A DNA stretch of 64,000 nt from Oleomonas cavernae (GCF_003590945.1 NZ_QYUK01000011.1:3814909-3878908), one strand, 5' to 3'. Shown: positions 34,428 to 44,064, counted from the first letter of the stretch. Notes: generated by a model not told the origin, from the sequence alone. Program-made: numbers and translations.

Positions 34428-35570
34428 CTAGATACTCCGGCTCACCAGTTCCTTCATGATCTCGGAACTGCCGCCATAGATGCGGCGGACGCGGGCATCG
34501 CGCCACAGCTTGGCGATGGCATATTCGTTCATGTAACCGGCACCGCCATGAAGCTGCAGCGCGGCGTCCATGATCTCCCACTGGGTTTCGGTGTGCCACA
34601 GCTTGGAGGCGGAGGCCTCGGCGGCGGTCAGCTTGCCCTCGACATGGCGCTGGATCGCCCAGTCCAGATGGGCCCAGCCGACCTGGAGCTTGGCCGACAG
34701 GTCGGCCAGGGTGAAGCGGGTGTTCTGGAACTGGAACACCTTCTGGCCGAAAGCGGTACGCTCCTTGGTGAAGGCGACCGCCTCGTCGAAGGCGCGCTGC
34801 GCCGCCGATTGGGCGCTGATCGAGATCGACAGGCGCTCCTGCACCAGCTCGTTCATCAGGACGACGAAGCCGCGGTTCTCGAGGCCCAGGCAATTGGCGA
34901 CCGGCACGCGCACGTCCGAGAAGAACAATTCGCTGGTGTCGGACGAGAACTGGCCAATCTTGTCGAGGTTGCGCCCGCGCGAGAAACCGGCGCGGTCCGC
35001 CTCGACCAGGATCAGGCTGGTGCCCTTGGCGCCTTCCTGCGGGTTGGTCTTGGCGACGACGATGATCAGGTCGGCGTTCTGGCCGTTGGTGATGTAGGTC
35101 TTGGAACCGTTGACGACATATTCGTCGCCCTCGCGCACCGCCGTGGTGCGCACGCCCTGGAGATCGGAGCCGGCGCCCGGCTCGGTCATGGCGATGGCGA
35201 CGATGAGTTCGCCTGTCACCATGCGGGGCAGGTATTTCGCCTTCTGCGCGCCGGTGGCGTGGTTCTGCATATAACCGATGGTGATATCGGATTGCAGAGT
35301 CACGGTATCGGTCGAGCCGGCGTAGCTCAGCTCCTCGTTCAAGACCGCGTTATAGCGGAAATCGAGGCCCAGGCCGCCGTGTTCCTCCGGCACCGAGGGG
35401 CAGAGATAGCCGGCCTCGCCCATCTTGAGCCAGAAGCCGCGGTCGACGATGCCGGCCTCTTCCCAGCGTGCCAGGTTCGGGGTGAATTCCCGCTCCAGGA
35501 AGCGGCGGAACTGGTCCCGGAACATCCCCAGGGACTCATCGGTCGCCGGGCGGGTCAATGTCTTTGCCAT
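34428..35570 (-). CDS. acyl-CoA dehydrogenase
   Basis: FAD-dependent alpha,beta-dehydrogenation of an acyl-CoA. 380 residues with the family layout: N-terminal helical part, IAMTEPGAGSDLQGVRTTA FAD-binding motif, GSKTYITNGQ, and a C-terminal LHGGAGYMNEYAIAKLWRDARVRRIYGGSSEIMK. The position often occupied by the catalytic Glu of MCAD (YEGT) is Gly (YGGS), so the base must lie elsewhere, as in isovaleryl-CoA-type enzymes. Follows the BKACE gene by 14 bp and forms an operon with it and the second dehydrogenase at 36547. Substrate unknown; alicyclic or branched acyl-CoA is likely from the badH/badI context. Confidence 0.9.
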   Translation of the reverse strand: MAKTLTRPATDESLGMFRDQFRRFLEREFTPNLARWEEAGIVDRGFWLKMGEAGYLCPSVPEEHGGLGLDFRYNAVLNEELSYAGSTDTVTLQSDITIGYMQNHATGAQKAKYLPRMVTGELIVAIAMTEPGAGSDLQGVRTTAVREGDEYVVNGSKTYITNGQNADLIIVVAKTNPQEGAKGTSLILVEADRAGFSRGRNLDKIGQFSSDTSELFFSDVRVPVANCLGLENRGFVVLMNELVQERLSISISAQSAAQRAFDEAVAFTKERTAFGQKVFQFQNTRFTLADLSAKLQVGWAHLDWAIQRHVEGKLTAAEASASKLWHTETQWEIMDAALQLHGGAGYMNEYAIAKLWRDARVRRIYGGSSEIMKELVSRSI

Positions 35571-35584
35571 GATCCTGCGGCCCC

Positions 35585-36517
35585 TTAAAACGCGACCTGA
35601 TCCGCGCCCTTCAGCGACAGGATCTCGCGGGCCTCGTCAGGGGTGGCGATCTCGAGGCCCAGGCCTTCCACGATCTGCCGCACCTGGGTGACCTGGGCGG
35701 CGTTACTTTCGGCCAGCTTGCCCTTGCCGATCCACAAGCTGTCTTCCAGGCCGACACGGACATTGCCGCCCATGGCGGCGCCCATGGCCGCGATCGGCAT
35801 CTGGCTGCGGCCTGCGCCCAGCACCGACCAGCGATACTGATCGCCGAACAGCCGGTCGGCCGTGCGCTTCATGTGCATCACGTCCTCCGGGTGCGGGCCG
35901 ATACCGCCCAGCAGGCCGAACACGGTCTGAATGAACAGGGGCGCCTTCACCAGGCCCTGCTGCCAGAAATAGTGCAGGTTGTAGAGGTGACTGGTGTCGT
36001 AACACTCGAACTCGTAGCGGGTGTTGGTCTCGTTCAAGGTGCGCAGGGCGTAGTCGATGTCCTTGAAGGAGTTGCGGAACACCAGGTCGCGGGAATTCTC
36101 CAGCATCTGGGGTTCCCAGTCGTGCTTGAAGTCCTTGAAGCGATCCAGCATCGGGAACAGACCGAAATTCATCGAGCCCATGTTCAGGCTGGCGACTTCC
36201 GGCTTCCACACGGCTGCCGGGCGGATGCGCTCCTCGACCGACATGAAGGGCGAGCCGCCGGTGGTCAAGTTCACCACCAGGTCGGAACGCTGCTTGATCA
36301 CGCGCAGGAACGGCTCGAAGGCTTCCGGCGTCTGATCCGGCCGGCCATCGACCGGGTTACGGGCATGAAGATGGACGATCGCCGCCCCGGCTTGCGCCGC
36401 GCCGATCGCCGCTTCGGCGATTTCCTGCGCCGTCACCGGCAGGTGGGGCGACATCGAGGGGGTGTGAATCGAGCCCGTCACCGCGCAGGTGATGATGACC
36501 TTGTTGGCTTTTGCCAT
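35585..36517 (-). CDS. beta-keto acid cleavage enzyme (BKACE, DUF849)
   Basis: Zinc enzyme family that condenses a beta-keto acid with acetyl-CoA and splits it to acetoacetate and a new CoA ester (Kce prototype). 310 residues with the metal motif VHLHARNP near residue 50, NLTTGGSP, and the GLEDSLWIGKGKLAESNAAQV C-terminal block. ATG at 36517 follows GGAGGAAA. It is embedded between two acyl-CoA dehydrogenase genes, so it probably processes a keto acid formed during ring or side-chain breakdown. The specific substrate cannot be read from the sequence. Confidence 0.88.
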   Translation of the reverse strand: MAKANKVIITCAVTGSIHTPSMSPHLPVTAQEIAEAAIGAAQAGAAIVHLHARNPVDGRPDQTPEAFEPFLRVIKQRSDLVVNLTTGGSPFMSVEERIRPAAVWKPEVASLNMGSMNFGLFPMLDRFKDFKHDWEPQMLENSRDLVFRNSFKDIDYALRTLNETNTRYEFECYDTSHLYNLHYFWQQGLVKAPLFIQTVFGLLGGIGPHPEDVMHMKRTADRLFGDQYRWSVLGAGRSQMPIAAMGAAMGGNVRVGLEDSLWIGKGKLAESNAAQVTQVRQIVEGLGLEIATPDEAREILSLKGADQVAF

Positions 36518-36546
36518 GTTGTTTCCTCCGGCCGCCTGGGCAGCCG

Positions 36547-37719
36547 TTATTCCGCGGCCGAGCGCAACTGCTTGTGCTCGGAAAACAATTGCCGGGCGAT
36601 GATCAGCTTCATCACCTCGATGGAGCCGCCGGCGATCTTGATGATACGGGCGTCGGCATAGGCGCGGCAAATCGGGTATTCCCACATGTAACCCCAGCCG
36701 CCGAACAATTGCAGGCACTCGTCCACCGCCTTGCAGTGCAGGTTCGCGGTGATCATCTTGGCGATCGCGGCATCCACCGGGTCGAGCTTGCCCGCCATGA
36801 ACAGGGCGATGCACTTGTCGGTATAGACCCGGGCGACGGTCGACTCGGCCTGGAGTTCGGCCAGCTTGAACTGGGTGTTCTGGAAGTCGGCCACCGTCTG
36901 GCCGAAGGCGCGGCGCTGCGAGGTATAGTCGACGGTCCAGCCGATCACGGTTTCGACCACCGTGGCCGAGCGGATGGCCTGGGCCAGGCGCTCCTGCGCC
37001 AGCTTGGTCATCATCTGCTGGAAGCCCTTGCCCTCCTCGCCCAGGATGTTGCTGGCGGGGATGCGGACGCCATCGAAGAACAGTTCCGAAGTGTCCTGGG
37101 CATGCATGCCCAGCTTGTCGAGATTGCGCCCGCGGCGAAAGCCCTCGCGGTTGGTCTCGACGATGAACAGGGTGATGCCCTTGGCGCCGGCGGCACTGTC
37201 GGTCTTGGTGGCCAGGACGATGAAGTCGCACAACTGCCCGTTGGAGATGAAGACCTTCTGGCCGTTGATCACGAAGTCGTCGCCGTCGCGGGTGGCGCGG
37301 GTGCGGATCGCCTTCAAATCACTGCCGGCATGCGGCTCGGTCATGCCCAAGGAGCCGATCGCCTCGCCCGCCACCATCTTGGGCAGCCACTTGCGCTTCT
37401 GCTCCTCGGTGCCGAAGGAGAGGATATAGGTGGCGACCAGGTCGGTATGGATGAGGAAGCCGGGGCCGCTGGCGCCGACGCGCCACAATTCTTCGAACAC
37501 CACCACGTCGAACAGATAGTCGAGGCCCAGGCCGCCGTATTCCTCGGGCACCGTGCAGCACAGCAAGCCGGCGGCGCCGGCCTTCAGCCACAGCTCGCGC
37601 GGCACGATGCCGTCCTTCTCCCACTGGGCGTGGAAGGGCACCACCTCGCGCTCCATGAAGCGGCGCACGGAGTCCCTGAATATGTTGTGTTCTTCCTGGA
37701 ACAGATCCCGCTCGATCAT
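36547..37719 (-). CDS. acyl-CoA dehydrogenase
   Basis: 390-residue acyl-CoA dehydrogenase: GSLGMTEPHAGSDLKAIRT FAD motif, GQKVFISNGQ, RGRNLDKLGMHAQDTSELFFDGVRIP, and LFGGWGYMWEYPICRAYADARIIKIAGGSIEVMK at the end. First gene of the operon with BKACE and the 34428-35570 dehydrogenase. An operator site lies about 30-45 bp before its start (37752-37765), suggesting direct control by the regulon repressor. Paralogous to, but clearly different from, the other two dehydrogenases in the window. Confidence 0.9.
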   Translation of the reverse strand: MIERDLFQEEHNIFRDSVRRFMEREVVPFHAQWEKDGIVPRELWLKAGAAGLLCCTVPEEYGGLGLDYLFDVVVFEELWRVGASGPGFLIHTDLVATYILSFGTEEQKRKWLPKMVAGEAIGSLGMTEPHAGSDLKAIRTRATRDGDDFVINGQKVFISNGQLCDFIVLATKTDSAAGAKGITLFIVETNREGFRRGRNLDKLGMHAQDTSELFFDGVRIPASNILGEEGKGFQQMMTKLAQERLAQAIRSATVVETVIGWTVDYTSQRRAFGQTVADFQNTQFKLAELQAESTVARVYTDKCIALFMAGKLDPVDAAIAKMITANLHCKAVDECLQLFGGWGYMWEYPICRAYADARIIKIAGGSIEVMKLIIARQLFSEHKQLRSAAE

Positions 37720-37751
37720 CGCGTTGCCGCCCTGTTTTTATGTCGCTTACC

Positions 37752-37765
37752 GTAAACTAGCGTAC
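37752..37765. promoter_or_regulatory. palindromic operator, site B
   Basis: GTAAACTAGCGTAC matches 12 of 14 positions of the GTACGCTAGCGTAC palindrome and is followed by TATAT. It overlaps the likely promoter of the acyl-CoA dehydrogenase/BKACE operon starting at 37719. Confidence 0.65.
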
Positions 37766-37810
37766 TATATGCGCATTCCCGCCGGGGAAGCAAGACGGCA
37801 TCGCCGACGG

Positions 37811-39053
37811 TCAGAGCCTGGCCGAGAAACCGGCCCAGTCGCGCGCCAGTGATTCGCGATGCGCGGGCGCCGCGACGGCGATCAGCGCAGCGGCGCGGCC
37901 GGCATGATCCCGCCCCCGAAGGTCGGCGATGCCGTATTCGGTCGCGACCACGTCGATGTCGAAGCGCCCCAGCGAGACAAGGCCGCTGGCCTTGCCGGGC
38001 AGGACGATCCGGCTGATCGCGCCGGTCGCCGCCGGCAGGGCGACGATGCGCAGGCCGCCGTCGCTGAGCCGGGCACCCCGGGCAAAGTCCGAGGCGCCGC
38101 CCGGGCCTGACATCAGGCCCCGGGGGGTCAGCTCGGCATAGGCCTGGCCGAACAGGTCGACCTCGATCGCCGAATTGATCGCCGTGAAGCGGGGGATGCG
38201 GGCGATGATTTCGGTCGCATGCGTATGGGATACCGGCTGGAAATCGAAGGCCTCGCCGCCCACCGCGTCGTAGAGCGCCTGGGAGCCGATGGCGACCCCG
38301 GCCGTTACCGGCCGGCCGGCGGCGAGTGCGCCGGCCGCGACCAGGTCCAGCACACCGTCGCCGACCAGGCCTGAATGAATGCGCAGGTCCCGGTGCCCGG
38401 TCAGCGCCCGCATCAAGCCCCCGGGACCTTGCCCAGGCCGGTCTGCAAGGTCGCGCCATCGGGAATGATGCCGGCCAGGTGCAGGGCGATGGCGGCGGAA
38501 ACCTCGTCCGTGCCATTCATGCCGGCCCCCGGCAGCGCGAATCCGCCGTCGTCGACGACGGCGGTCAGCTTGTCCCAGGGAATGCCGGGATGGCCCGGCG
38601 TGCGCGGCATCAGCGGGTTGACATGGGCGATGCGCACCGGGATGCGTTCCCAGATGTCGGCCAGGAAATCGACCACCGGGCCGAAGCTGCACCGGCCGGC
38701 CGCATCGGGCGGCGCGACGGTGAACAGGGCGGCGGCGATCGGCACGCGGCGCAGATGCGCCAGGATATCGCCATAACACAACGGCAGGAAATCGACGGCG
38801 GCGCCCGCCGCGCGCAGTTCCGGGGTCAGGAAGAAGGTGCTGACCCGGCATCGGTCGTTGGCGAGGTAGCTCGCCCGGTTGAGCCGGGGACGAAGATCCC
38901 GGTAAAGGTCATCGCCCCCAGGGCCGCCCCGGCAGTCATTACCCCTGCGTTCAGGGCCGGGGATTCCCCGCAACACCCCTGAACATAGGTCAGCCCGCCC
39001 GGTGGCAGCACGCTGGCCAGATCACCTGGCCTGATCGTGACCGGCGCCACCAC
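37811..39053 (-). pseudogene. CoA-transferase/acetyl-CoA hydrolase family protein, two frameshifts
   Basis: Three successive reading frames together give a complete class I-type CoA-transferase of the 4-hydroxybutyrate CoA-transferase/acetyl-CoA hydrolase family (about 413 residues), including the catalytic Glu in AINSAIEVDLFGQ. The first break is near 38884 (VPG then LNRASYLANDRCRVS in another frame), the second in the C-run 38418-38422 (GLGKVPG then GLMRALTGHRDLRIHSG). Each is explained by loss of one base. It starts with GTG at 39053, 16 bp after badI, and would be the last gene of the badH-badI operon. Either a recent pseudogene or two base-calling errors. Confidence 0.8.
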
Positions 39054-39069
39054 CGCTGTTCCACAAGCC

Positions 39070-39864
39070 TTAGCGCAAGTGCTTGTAGAAGTCCGGCGCC
39101 CGCTTCTCGTTGAAGGCGGCGACGCCTTCCTGGGATTCGGGCGTGTCGTAATAGAGCTTCACCGCGTGCAGGGCGAAGTTGGCGATGCCGCGGATCGAGT
39201 CCGAATCGGCATTGAACGAGCGCTTGGCCAGGGCCAGCGCCGTGGGCGAGCGCTGGGCCAGCTTGTCGGTCCAATCCTTCACCGCCGCATCCAGGTCGGC
39301 CGCCGGCACCACCTTGTTCACCAGGCCCATCTCGAAGGCCTGCTGGGCGGTGTAGCGGTCGTTGATGAACCACATCTCGCGGGCCCGCTTGTCGCCGATG
39401 TGGCGCGCCAGATAGGCGGTGCCCCAGCCGGCATCGACCGAGCCGACCTTGGGCCCGACCTGGCCGAACTGCGCCGTCTCCGATGCGATAGTCAGGTCGC
39501 ACAGGGTGGCCAGCACATTGCCGCCGCCGATGGCAAAGCCGTTCACCCGGGCGATCACCGGCTTGTGGATGTCGCGGATGATGCCCTGCAATTCGTCGAT
39601 CGGCAGGCCGACGACGCCGCGGCCGTCATAGCTGCCCTCGTGGGCGGACTGGTCGCCGCCGGTGCAGAAGGCCTTCTCGCCGGCGCCGGTCAGCACCACG
39701 CAGGCGACGTCGCGGTCGTTGGCGGCACGCTGGAACGCCTGGATCAGTTCCTCGACCGTCTGGCCGCGGAAGGCGTTGTAGACCTTGGGCCGGTTGATGA
39801 TGATCCAGGCCGCGCGCTCGCGAACCTCGTAGATGATGTCTTCGAAAGTCGTTTCCTGGCCCAT
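39070..39864 (-). CDS. badI: 2-ketocyclohexanecarboxyl-CoA hydrolase (BadI-like)
   Basis: Crotonase-family ring-opening hydrolase that hydrates and cleaves 2-ketocyclohexane-1-carboxyl-CoA to pimeloyl-CoA. 264 residues; the sequence follows Rhodopseudomonas palustris BadI as I recall it almost block by block: FEDIIYEVRERAAWIIINRP, NAFRGQTVEELI, AFCTGGDQSAHEGSYDGRG, PVIARVNGFAIGGGNVLATLCDLTI, FGQVGPKVGSVDAGWGTAYLAR, and SPTALALAKRSFN. These distinguish it from MenB and ordinary hydratases. The start at 39864 follows GAGGGAACCGTC. Downstream of the badH-like gene with a palindromic repeat in the 130-bp gap. The true substrate may carry an isopropyl or isopropenyl group. Confidence 0.88.
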   Translation of the reverse strand: MGQETTFEDIIYEVRERAAWIIINRPKVYNAFRGQTVEELIQAFQRAANDRDVACVVLTGAGEKAFCTGGDQSAHEGSYDGRGVVGLPIDELQGIIRDIHKPVIARVNGFAIGGGNVLATLCDLTIASETAQFGQVGPKVGSVDAGWGTAYLARHIGDKRAREMWFINDRYTAQQAFEMGLVNKVVPAADLDAAVKDWTDKLAQRSPTALALAKRSFNADSDSIRGIANFALHAVKLYYDTPESQEGVAAFNEKRAPDFYKHLR

Positions 39865-39890
39865 GACGGTTCCCTCGCTTTTCTGCAACT

Positions 39891-39977
39891 CGTCATCCCG
39901 GCCCTGAGCCGGGATCTTGCGGTGGTTGGCTTCTGCGCCCTGGCTGCGCGAGATCCCGGCTCGAGGCCGGGATGACG
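39891..39977. repeat. dispersed palindromic (REP/BIME-like) element, type C
   Basis: Arms CGTCATCCCGGCCCTGAGCC (39891-39910 and on) and the near reverse complement ending at 39977 flank a 34-bp centre. Located between badH and badI inside one operon. Confidence 0.7.
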
Positions 39978-39995
39978 GCAGGAGGGCGGATATCG

Positions 39996-40752
<757 letters not shown>

Positions 40753-40776
40753 CTTGATCCTCCCTTTATCAGACGG

Positions 40777-41268
40777 TCATGTCGCATCCAGCGCGACATC
40801 CTCGTCGTCCTGCTCCGCACGTTCACCACCCAGCAGACCCAGAAGGTTTTCCTTCATGGCGCGCAACGCCTTCACCATCACCTGCAGTTCCTGCTCGTCG
40901 ATCCCGTTCAGGATCAGGTGTTCGGTGTCGGCAACGCTGGTCCGAATTTCCTTGATCAACTTGGTCCCGACCTTGGTCAGGAATACCCGCTTAACCCTTC
41001 GGTCGGTCAGGTCGGCCCGCCGTTCGACCAGGCCGTTGGCCTCCAGCCGATCGATCAGGCCACCCAGCGCGACCTTCCCCAGGTCCAGCTCCTCGGCCAG
41101 TGCGACCTGAGGCATGCCGTCCCGCCGGGACAAAAACGCCAGAACCCACCATTGCGACCGGGTGACATTCAGTGGCTTCAGGACACGGTCCGTCACGTTG
41201 CGGCGCAGCCGCGACACGTCGTGCACTAGAAAACCGAGTCGCAAATTCCAGTTCAAATCCTGAGACAT
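40777..41268 (-). CDS. MarR-family regulator (BadR-like)
   Basis: 163 residues from the ATG at 41268. Winged-helix region: TRSQWWVLAFLSRRDGMPQVALAEELDLGKVALGGLIDRLEANGLVERRADLTDRRVKRVFLT, the last part being the MarR DxRxKxV-type wing. It lies 24 bp upstream of the badH-like gene on the same strand, as badR-type regulators do near bad genes, and next to operator site C (41352-41365), so autoregulation and control of the other GTACGCTAGCGTAC sites are likely. Ligand probably a CoA thioester; inferred. Confidence 0.88.
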   Translation of the reverse strand: MSQDLNWNLRLGFLVHDVSRLRRNVTDRVLKPLNVTRSQWWVLAFLSRRDGMPQVALAEELDLGKVALGGLIDRLEANGLVERRADLTDRRVKRVFLTKVGTKLIKEIRTSVADTEHLILNGIDEQELQVMVKALRAMKENLLGLLGGERAEQDDEDVALDAT

Positions 41269-41351
41269 GGGCAACCTCGCTGTGAGCGGCTGAACCCATG
41301 TAATAGCGCCAAATTTCCCCACTCGCAGCATTTACTCTCCGCACCCTTATC

Positions 41352-41365
41352 GTACACTTGCTTAC
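41352..41365. promoter_or_regulatory. palindromic operator, site C
   Basis: GTACACTTGCTTAC in the divergent region between the MarR gene and the HMGCS-like/thiolase operon. The similarity with site F (53681-53694) extends over nearly 40 bp, including a second element GCGAGTTATTA at 41375-41385. Confidence 0.65.
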
Positions 41366-41416
41366 GATATGCAAGCGAGTTATTAGATGTATCGACGGGA
41401 TGGAAACGGATCGCAG

Positions 41417-42850
41417 ATGACGCAGAGAAGCATCAAGGGCGTCGGGGCTTATTTGCCTCAACTGAGGCTGGATCGACGGGCCGCGGCCAAGGCGCTGCGC
41501 TGGTCGGGCCTGGGCGGGGGCAAGCCGGGGCGGCGCGCCGTCGCCGGCTGGGACGAGGATTCATTGACCCTGGGCGTCGAGGCGGCACGACTGGCCGTGG
41601 CGCCCGGGGCCGAGATCGGGACGGTGGTGATGGCTACCACTTCCTCGCCCTTTTACGAACGCTCCCAGGCCGGCATCCTGGTCGATGCCCTGCACCTGCC
41701 CTCGCGGATCCGCACGCTCGACGTCGGCGGTTCGCGGCGCAGCGGCACCTCGGCCCTGCTGGCGGCCCTGCTGGACGGCGCCGGCGCCGACACGCTGATC
41801 GCGGCGGGCGAGCGCCGCCCCACCAGGCCGGGCAATGCCCTGCAACTGGCCTGGGGCGATGGCGGCGCCGCGGTCCATGTCGGCACCGGCGAGGGCGCCC
41901 GGTTGCTGGGCTGGGCCTCGCTGGCCCACGATCTGGTCGACGTCTATGCCTCGCGCGACAATCCGACACCCTATCAGTCGGAAGAACGCTTCATCCGCGA
42001 TACCGCGGTGGCGGAGATCCTGGTCCCCACCATCCGCGCCGCCCTGGCCGATGCCGGGGTGGCGGCGGCCGAGATCGCCACGGCGATCGTGCCCGAGGCG
42101 GTCGACGGCATCTACAAGGCGGTGGCCGCGGCCACCGGCCTGAAGGCCCCCAACGCAGCCGAACTGGTGGCAGCCAAGGGGGGCGACCTGGGCGCCGCCC
42201 ACCCGCTGTTCGGCCTATGCTTGGCCCTGGGCACGGCGGCGGTCGGCGACAAACTCCTCTTGGCCGGCTTCGGCGGTGGCTGCGACGCCCTGGTGCTGGA
42301 AGTGACCGGCCCGGTCTACGGTGCCGCCGCTGCGCAACAAGCCGTCAGCCACGGCGCCGTGCTGGAGGACTACATCCGCTTCCTCAGCCTGACCGGCTCG
42401 CTCGACCTCGATTGGGGCCCGCGCTCGGAACTGGAGCAGAAGACTTCCGCCTCGGTGCTGGAGCGTTACGGCCGCGACATGGCGGGCTTCATCGGCGGGC
42501 GCGATGCCGCCGGCAACACCCAGTTCCCCAAGAGCCGCATCCCCGTCGCCCCCGGCGTCGAGCAGACCGCCCCCATGGAAGATGTGCGCCTGGCCGACGA
42601 GGTCGGGCGCATCGTCTCGATCACCGCCGACCGGCTCAATTTCTCGCCCGACCCGCCGTTCCATTTCGGCCTGGTGCAATTCGCGCAAGGCGCCCGGCTG
42701 CTGATGGAATTCACCGACATCGGCGCCAGCCCGGCGGTGGGCGACAGCGTCGTCATGCGCTTCCGCGTCAAGTCGATCGACCGGCGCCGGGGCTTCCGCA
42801 CCTATTTCTGGAAGGCCGCCCCGCTGGCGCGGGCCCGGCTGGAGGATTGA
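41417..42850 (+). CDS. HMG-CoA-synthase-like domain fused to DUF35 OB-fold; active-site Cys absent
   Basis: 477 residues. Residues 1 to about 330 have the thiolase-fold layout of archaeal-type HMG-CoA synthase (GVGAYLPQLRLD, WDEDSLTLGVEAARLA), but the nucleophile position reads DVGGSRRSGTSALL, with Arg107 where Cys is expected. The last 130 residues are a DUF35-type OB-fold (FPKSRIPVAPG, RIVSITADRLNF, MRFRVKSIDRRRGFRTYFWK) whose usual zinc-ribbon cysteines are also missing. It sits 3 bp before the SCP2-type thiolase gene. In archaea, HMGCS, thiolase and DUF35 form one complex; here two parts are fused. Probably a non-catalytic thiolase partner, by inference. Confidence 0.8.
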   Translation: MTQRSIKGVGAYLPQLRLDRRAAAKALRWSGLGGGKPGRRAVAGWDEDSLTLGVEAARLAVAPGAEIGTVVMATTSSPFYERSQAGILVDALHLPSRIRTLDVGGSRRSGTSALLAALLDGAGADTLIAAGERRPTRPGNALQLAWGDGGAAVHVGTGEGARLLGWASLAHDLVDVYASRDNPTPYQSEERFIRDTAVAEILVPTIRAALADAGVAAAEIATAIVPEAVDGIYKAVAAATGLKAPNAAELVAAKGGDLGAAHPLFGLCLALGTAAVGDKLLLAGFGGGCDALVLEVTGPVYGAAAAQQAVSHGAVLEDYIRFLSLTGSLDLDWGPRSELEQKTSASVLERYGRDMAGFIGGRDAAGNTQFPKSRIPVAPGVEQTAPMEDVRLADEVGRIVSITADRLNFSPDPPFHFGLVQFAQGARLLMEFTDIGASPAVGDSVVMRFRVKSIDRRRGFRTYFWKAAPLARARLED

Positions 42851-42853
42851 ACG

Positions 42854-44053
42854 ATGGCAAGCGGCATCCGCGACAAGGTCGCGATCGTCGGCATGGGCTG
42901 CACGACCTTCGGCGAGCATTGGGACAAGGGGCCTGAGGACCTGATGGTCGAGGCCTTCCAGGAGGCCGTGGCCGATGCCGGCATCGAGCGCGGCCAGATC
43001 CAGGCCGCCTGGCTGGGCAGCGCGCTGGACGACGTCAACGTCGGCAACTCCGCCCTGCCGCTGGCCTTCGCCCTGCGCCTGCCAACCATTCCGGTGACCC
43101 GGGTCGAGAACATGTGCGCGACCGGGACCGAGGCCTTGCGCGCCGCCGTCTATGCCGTGGCGGCCGGGGCCTGCGACGTCGCCCTGGCGCTGGGGGTCGA
43201 GAAGCTGAAAGACACCGGCTATGGCGGCCTGCCCCTGCGCACCAAGGGCCTGGCCAACGACCTGTGGATGCCCTACGGCTCGGCGCCGGGTTCCTTCGCG
43301 CAACTGGCCGGGGCCTATGCCCAGCGCCACGGCGTGGCCGCCACGGATCTCAAGCGGGCCATGGCCCATGTCTCGTGGAAGAGCCACCAGAACGGGGCCC
43401 TGAACGCCAAGGCCCACCTGCGCAAGGCGATCTCGATGGAGACGATCCTGGGCGCCCCCCTGATCGCCGATCCGCTGGGCCTGTTCGACTGCTGCGGCGT
43501 CTCGGACGGGGCGGCCTGTGCCATCGTCACCACGCCGGACATCGCCCGCGGCCTGGGCAAGCGCGACCTGGTTACCGTCAAGGCGATCCAGCTTTCCGCC
43601 AGCAACGGCTGGGAAAGCCAGTATCGCGAGTGGGACGGCGCCTATGTCCGCAACACCCGCGAGGCGGCCGGGCGCGCCTATGCCGAGGCCGGTATCGCCG
43701 ATCCCCGCGCGGCGCTGAGCCTGACCGAGGTGCACGACTGCTTCTCGATCACCGAACTGGTGACCATGGAAGACCTCGGCCTGTCGGACGACGGCCGCGC
43801 CCTGTTCGACGTGCTGGACGGCAAATACGACCGGGGCGGCGCCGTGCCCTGCCAGGTCGACGGCGGCTTGAAATGCTTCGGCCACCCGGTGGGGGCGACC
43901 GGCCTGCGCATGGCCTACGAGGTCTACAGCCAGTTGCTGGGCCGCGCGGGCGAGCGCCAGGGGACCCAGGTCGATTTCGGCCTGACCCACAACCTGGGCG
44001 GCGCCCCGTTCAACAGCGTCGCCGCCGTCTCGATCCTCGGCCGGCTGAATTAA
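42854..44053 (+). CDS. SCP2-type thiolase (acetyl-CoA acetyltransferase-like)
   Basis: 399 residues. Nucleophile Cys in ENMCATGTEAL, HDCFSITEL (His and Asp region) and CFGHPVGATGLRM with the catalytic His, as in SCP2/non-decarboxylating thiolases that work with DUF35 partners. Expected to cleave a 3-ketoacyl-CoA with CoA, releasing acetyl- or propionyl-CoA, during ring or side-chain degradation. Preceded by the HMGCS-DUF35 fusion and followed by a MaoC gene 11 bp on; clearly one operon. The Cys is present, so it is a thiolase rather than an Ltp2-type retro-aldolase. Confidence 0.88.
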   Translation: MASGIRDKVAIVGMGCTTFGEHWDKGPEDLMVEAFQEAVADAGIERGQIQAAWLGSALDDVNVGNSALPLAFALRLPTIPVTRVENMCATGTEALRAAVYAVAAGACDVALALGVEKLKDTGYGGLPLRTKGLANDLWMPYGSAPGSFAQLAGAYAQRHGVAATDLKRAMAHVSWKSHQNGALNAKAHLRKAISMETILGAPLIADPLGLFDCCGVSDGAACAIVTTPDIARGLGKRDLVTVKAIQLSASNGWESQYREWDGAYVRNTREAAGRAYAEAGIADPRAALSLTEVHDCFSITELVTMEDLGLSDDGRALFDVLDGKYDRGGAVPCQVDGGLKCFGHPVGATGLRMAYEVYSQLLGRAGERQGTQVDFGLTHNLGGAPFNSVAAVSILGRLN

Positions 44054-44064
44054 GGGAGAGCATC

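Noticed and set aside
42215-43990. Minus-strand open frame of 591 codons opposite the thiolase genes
   Set aside because: Composition is Gln/Gly/Asp/Arg rich with no motif; the plus strand carries intact thiolase signatures.
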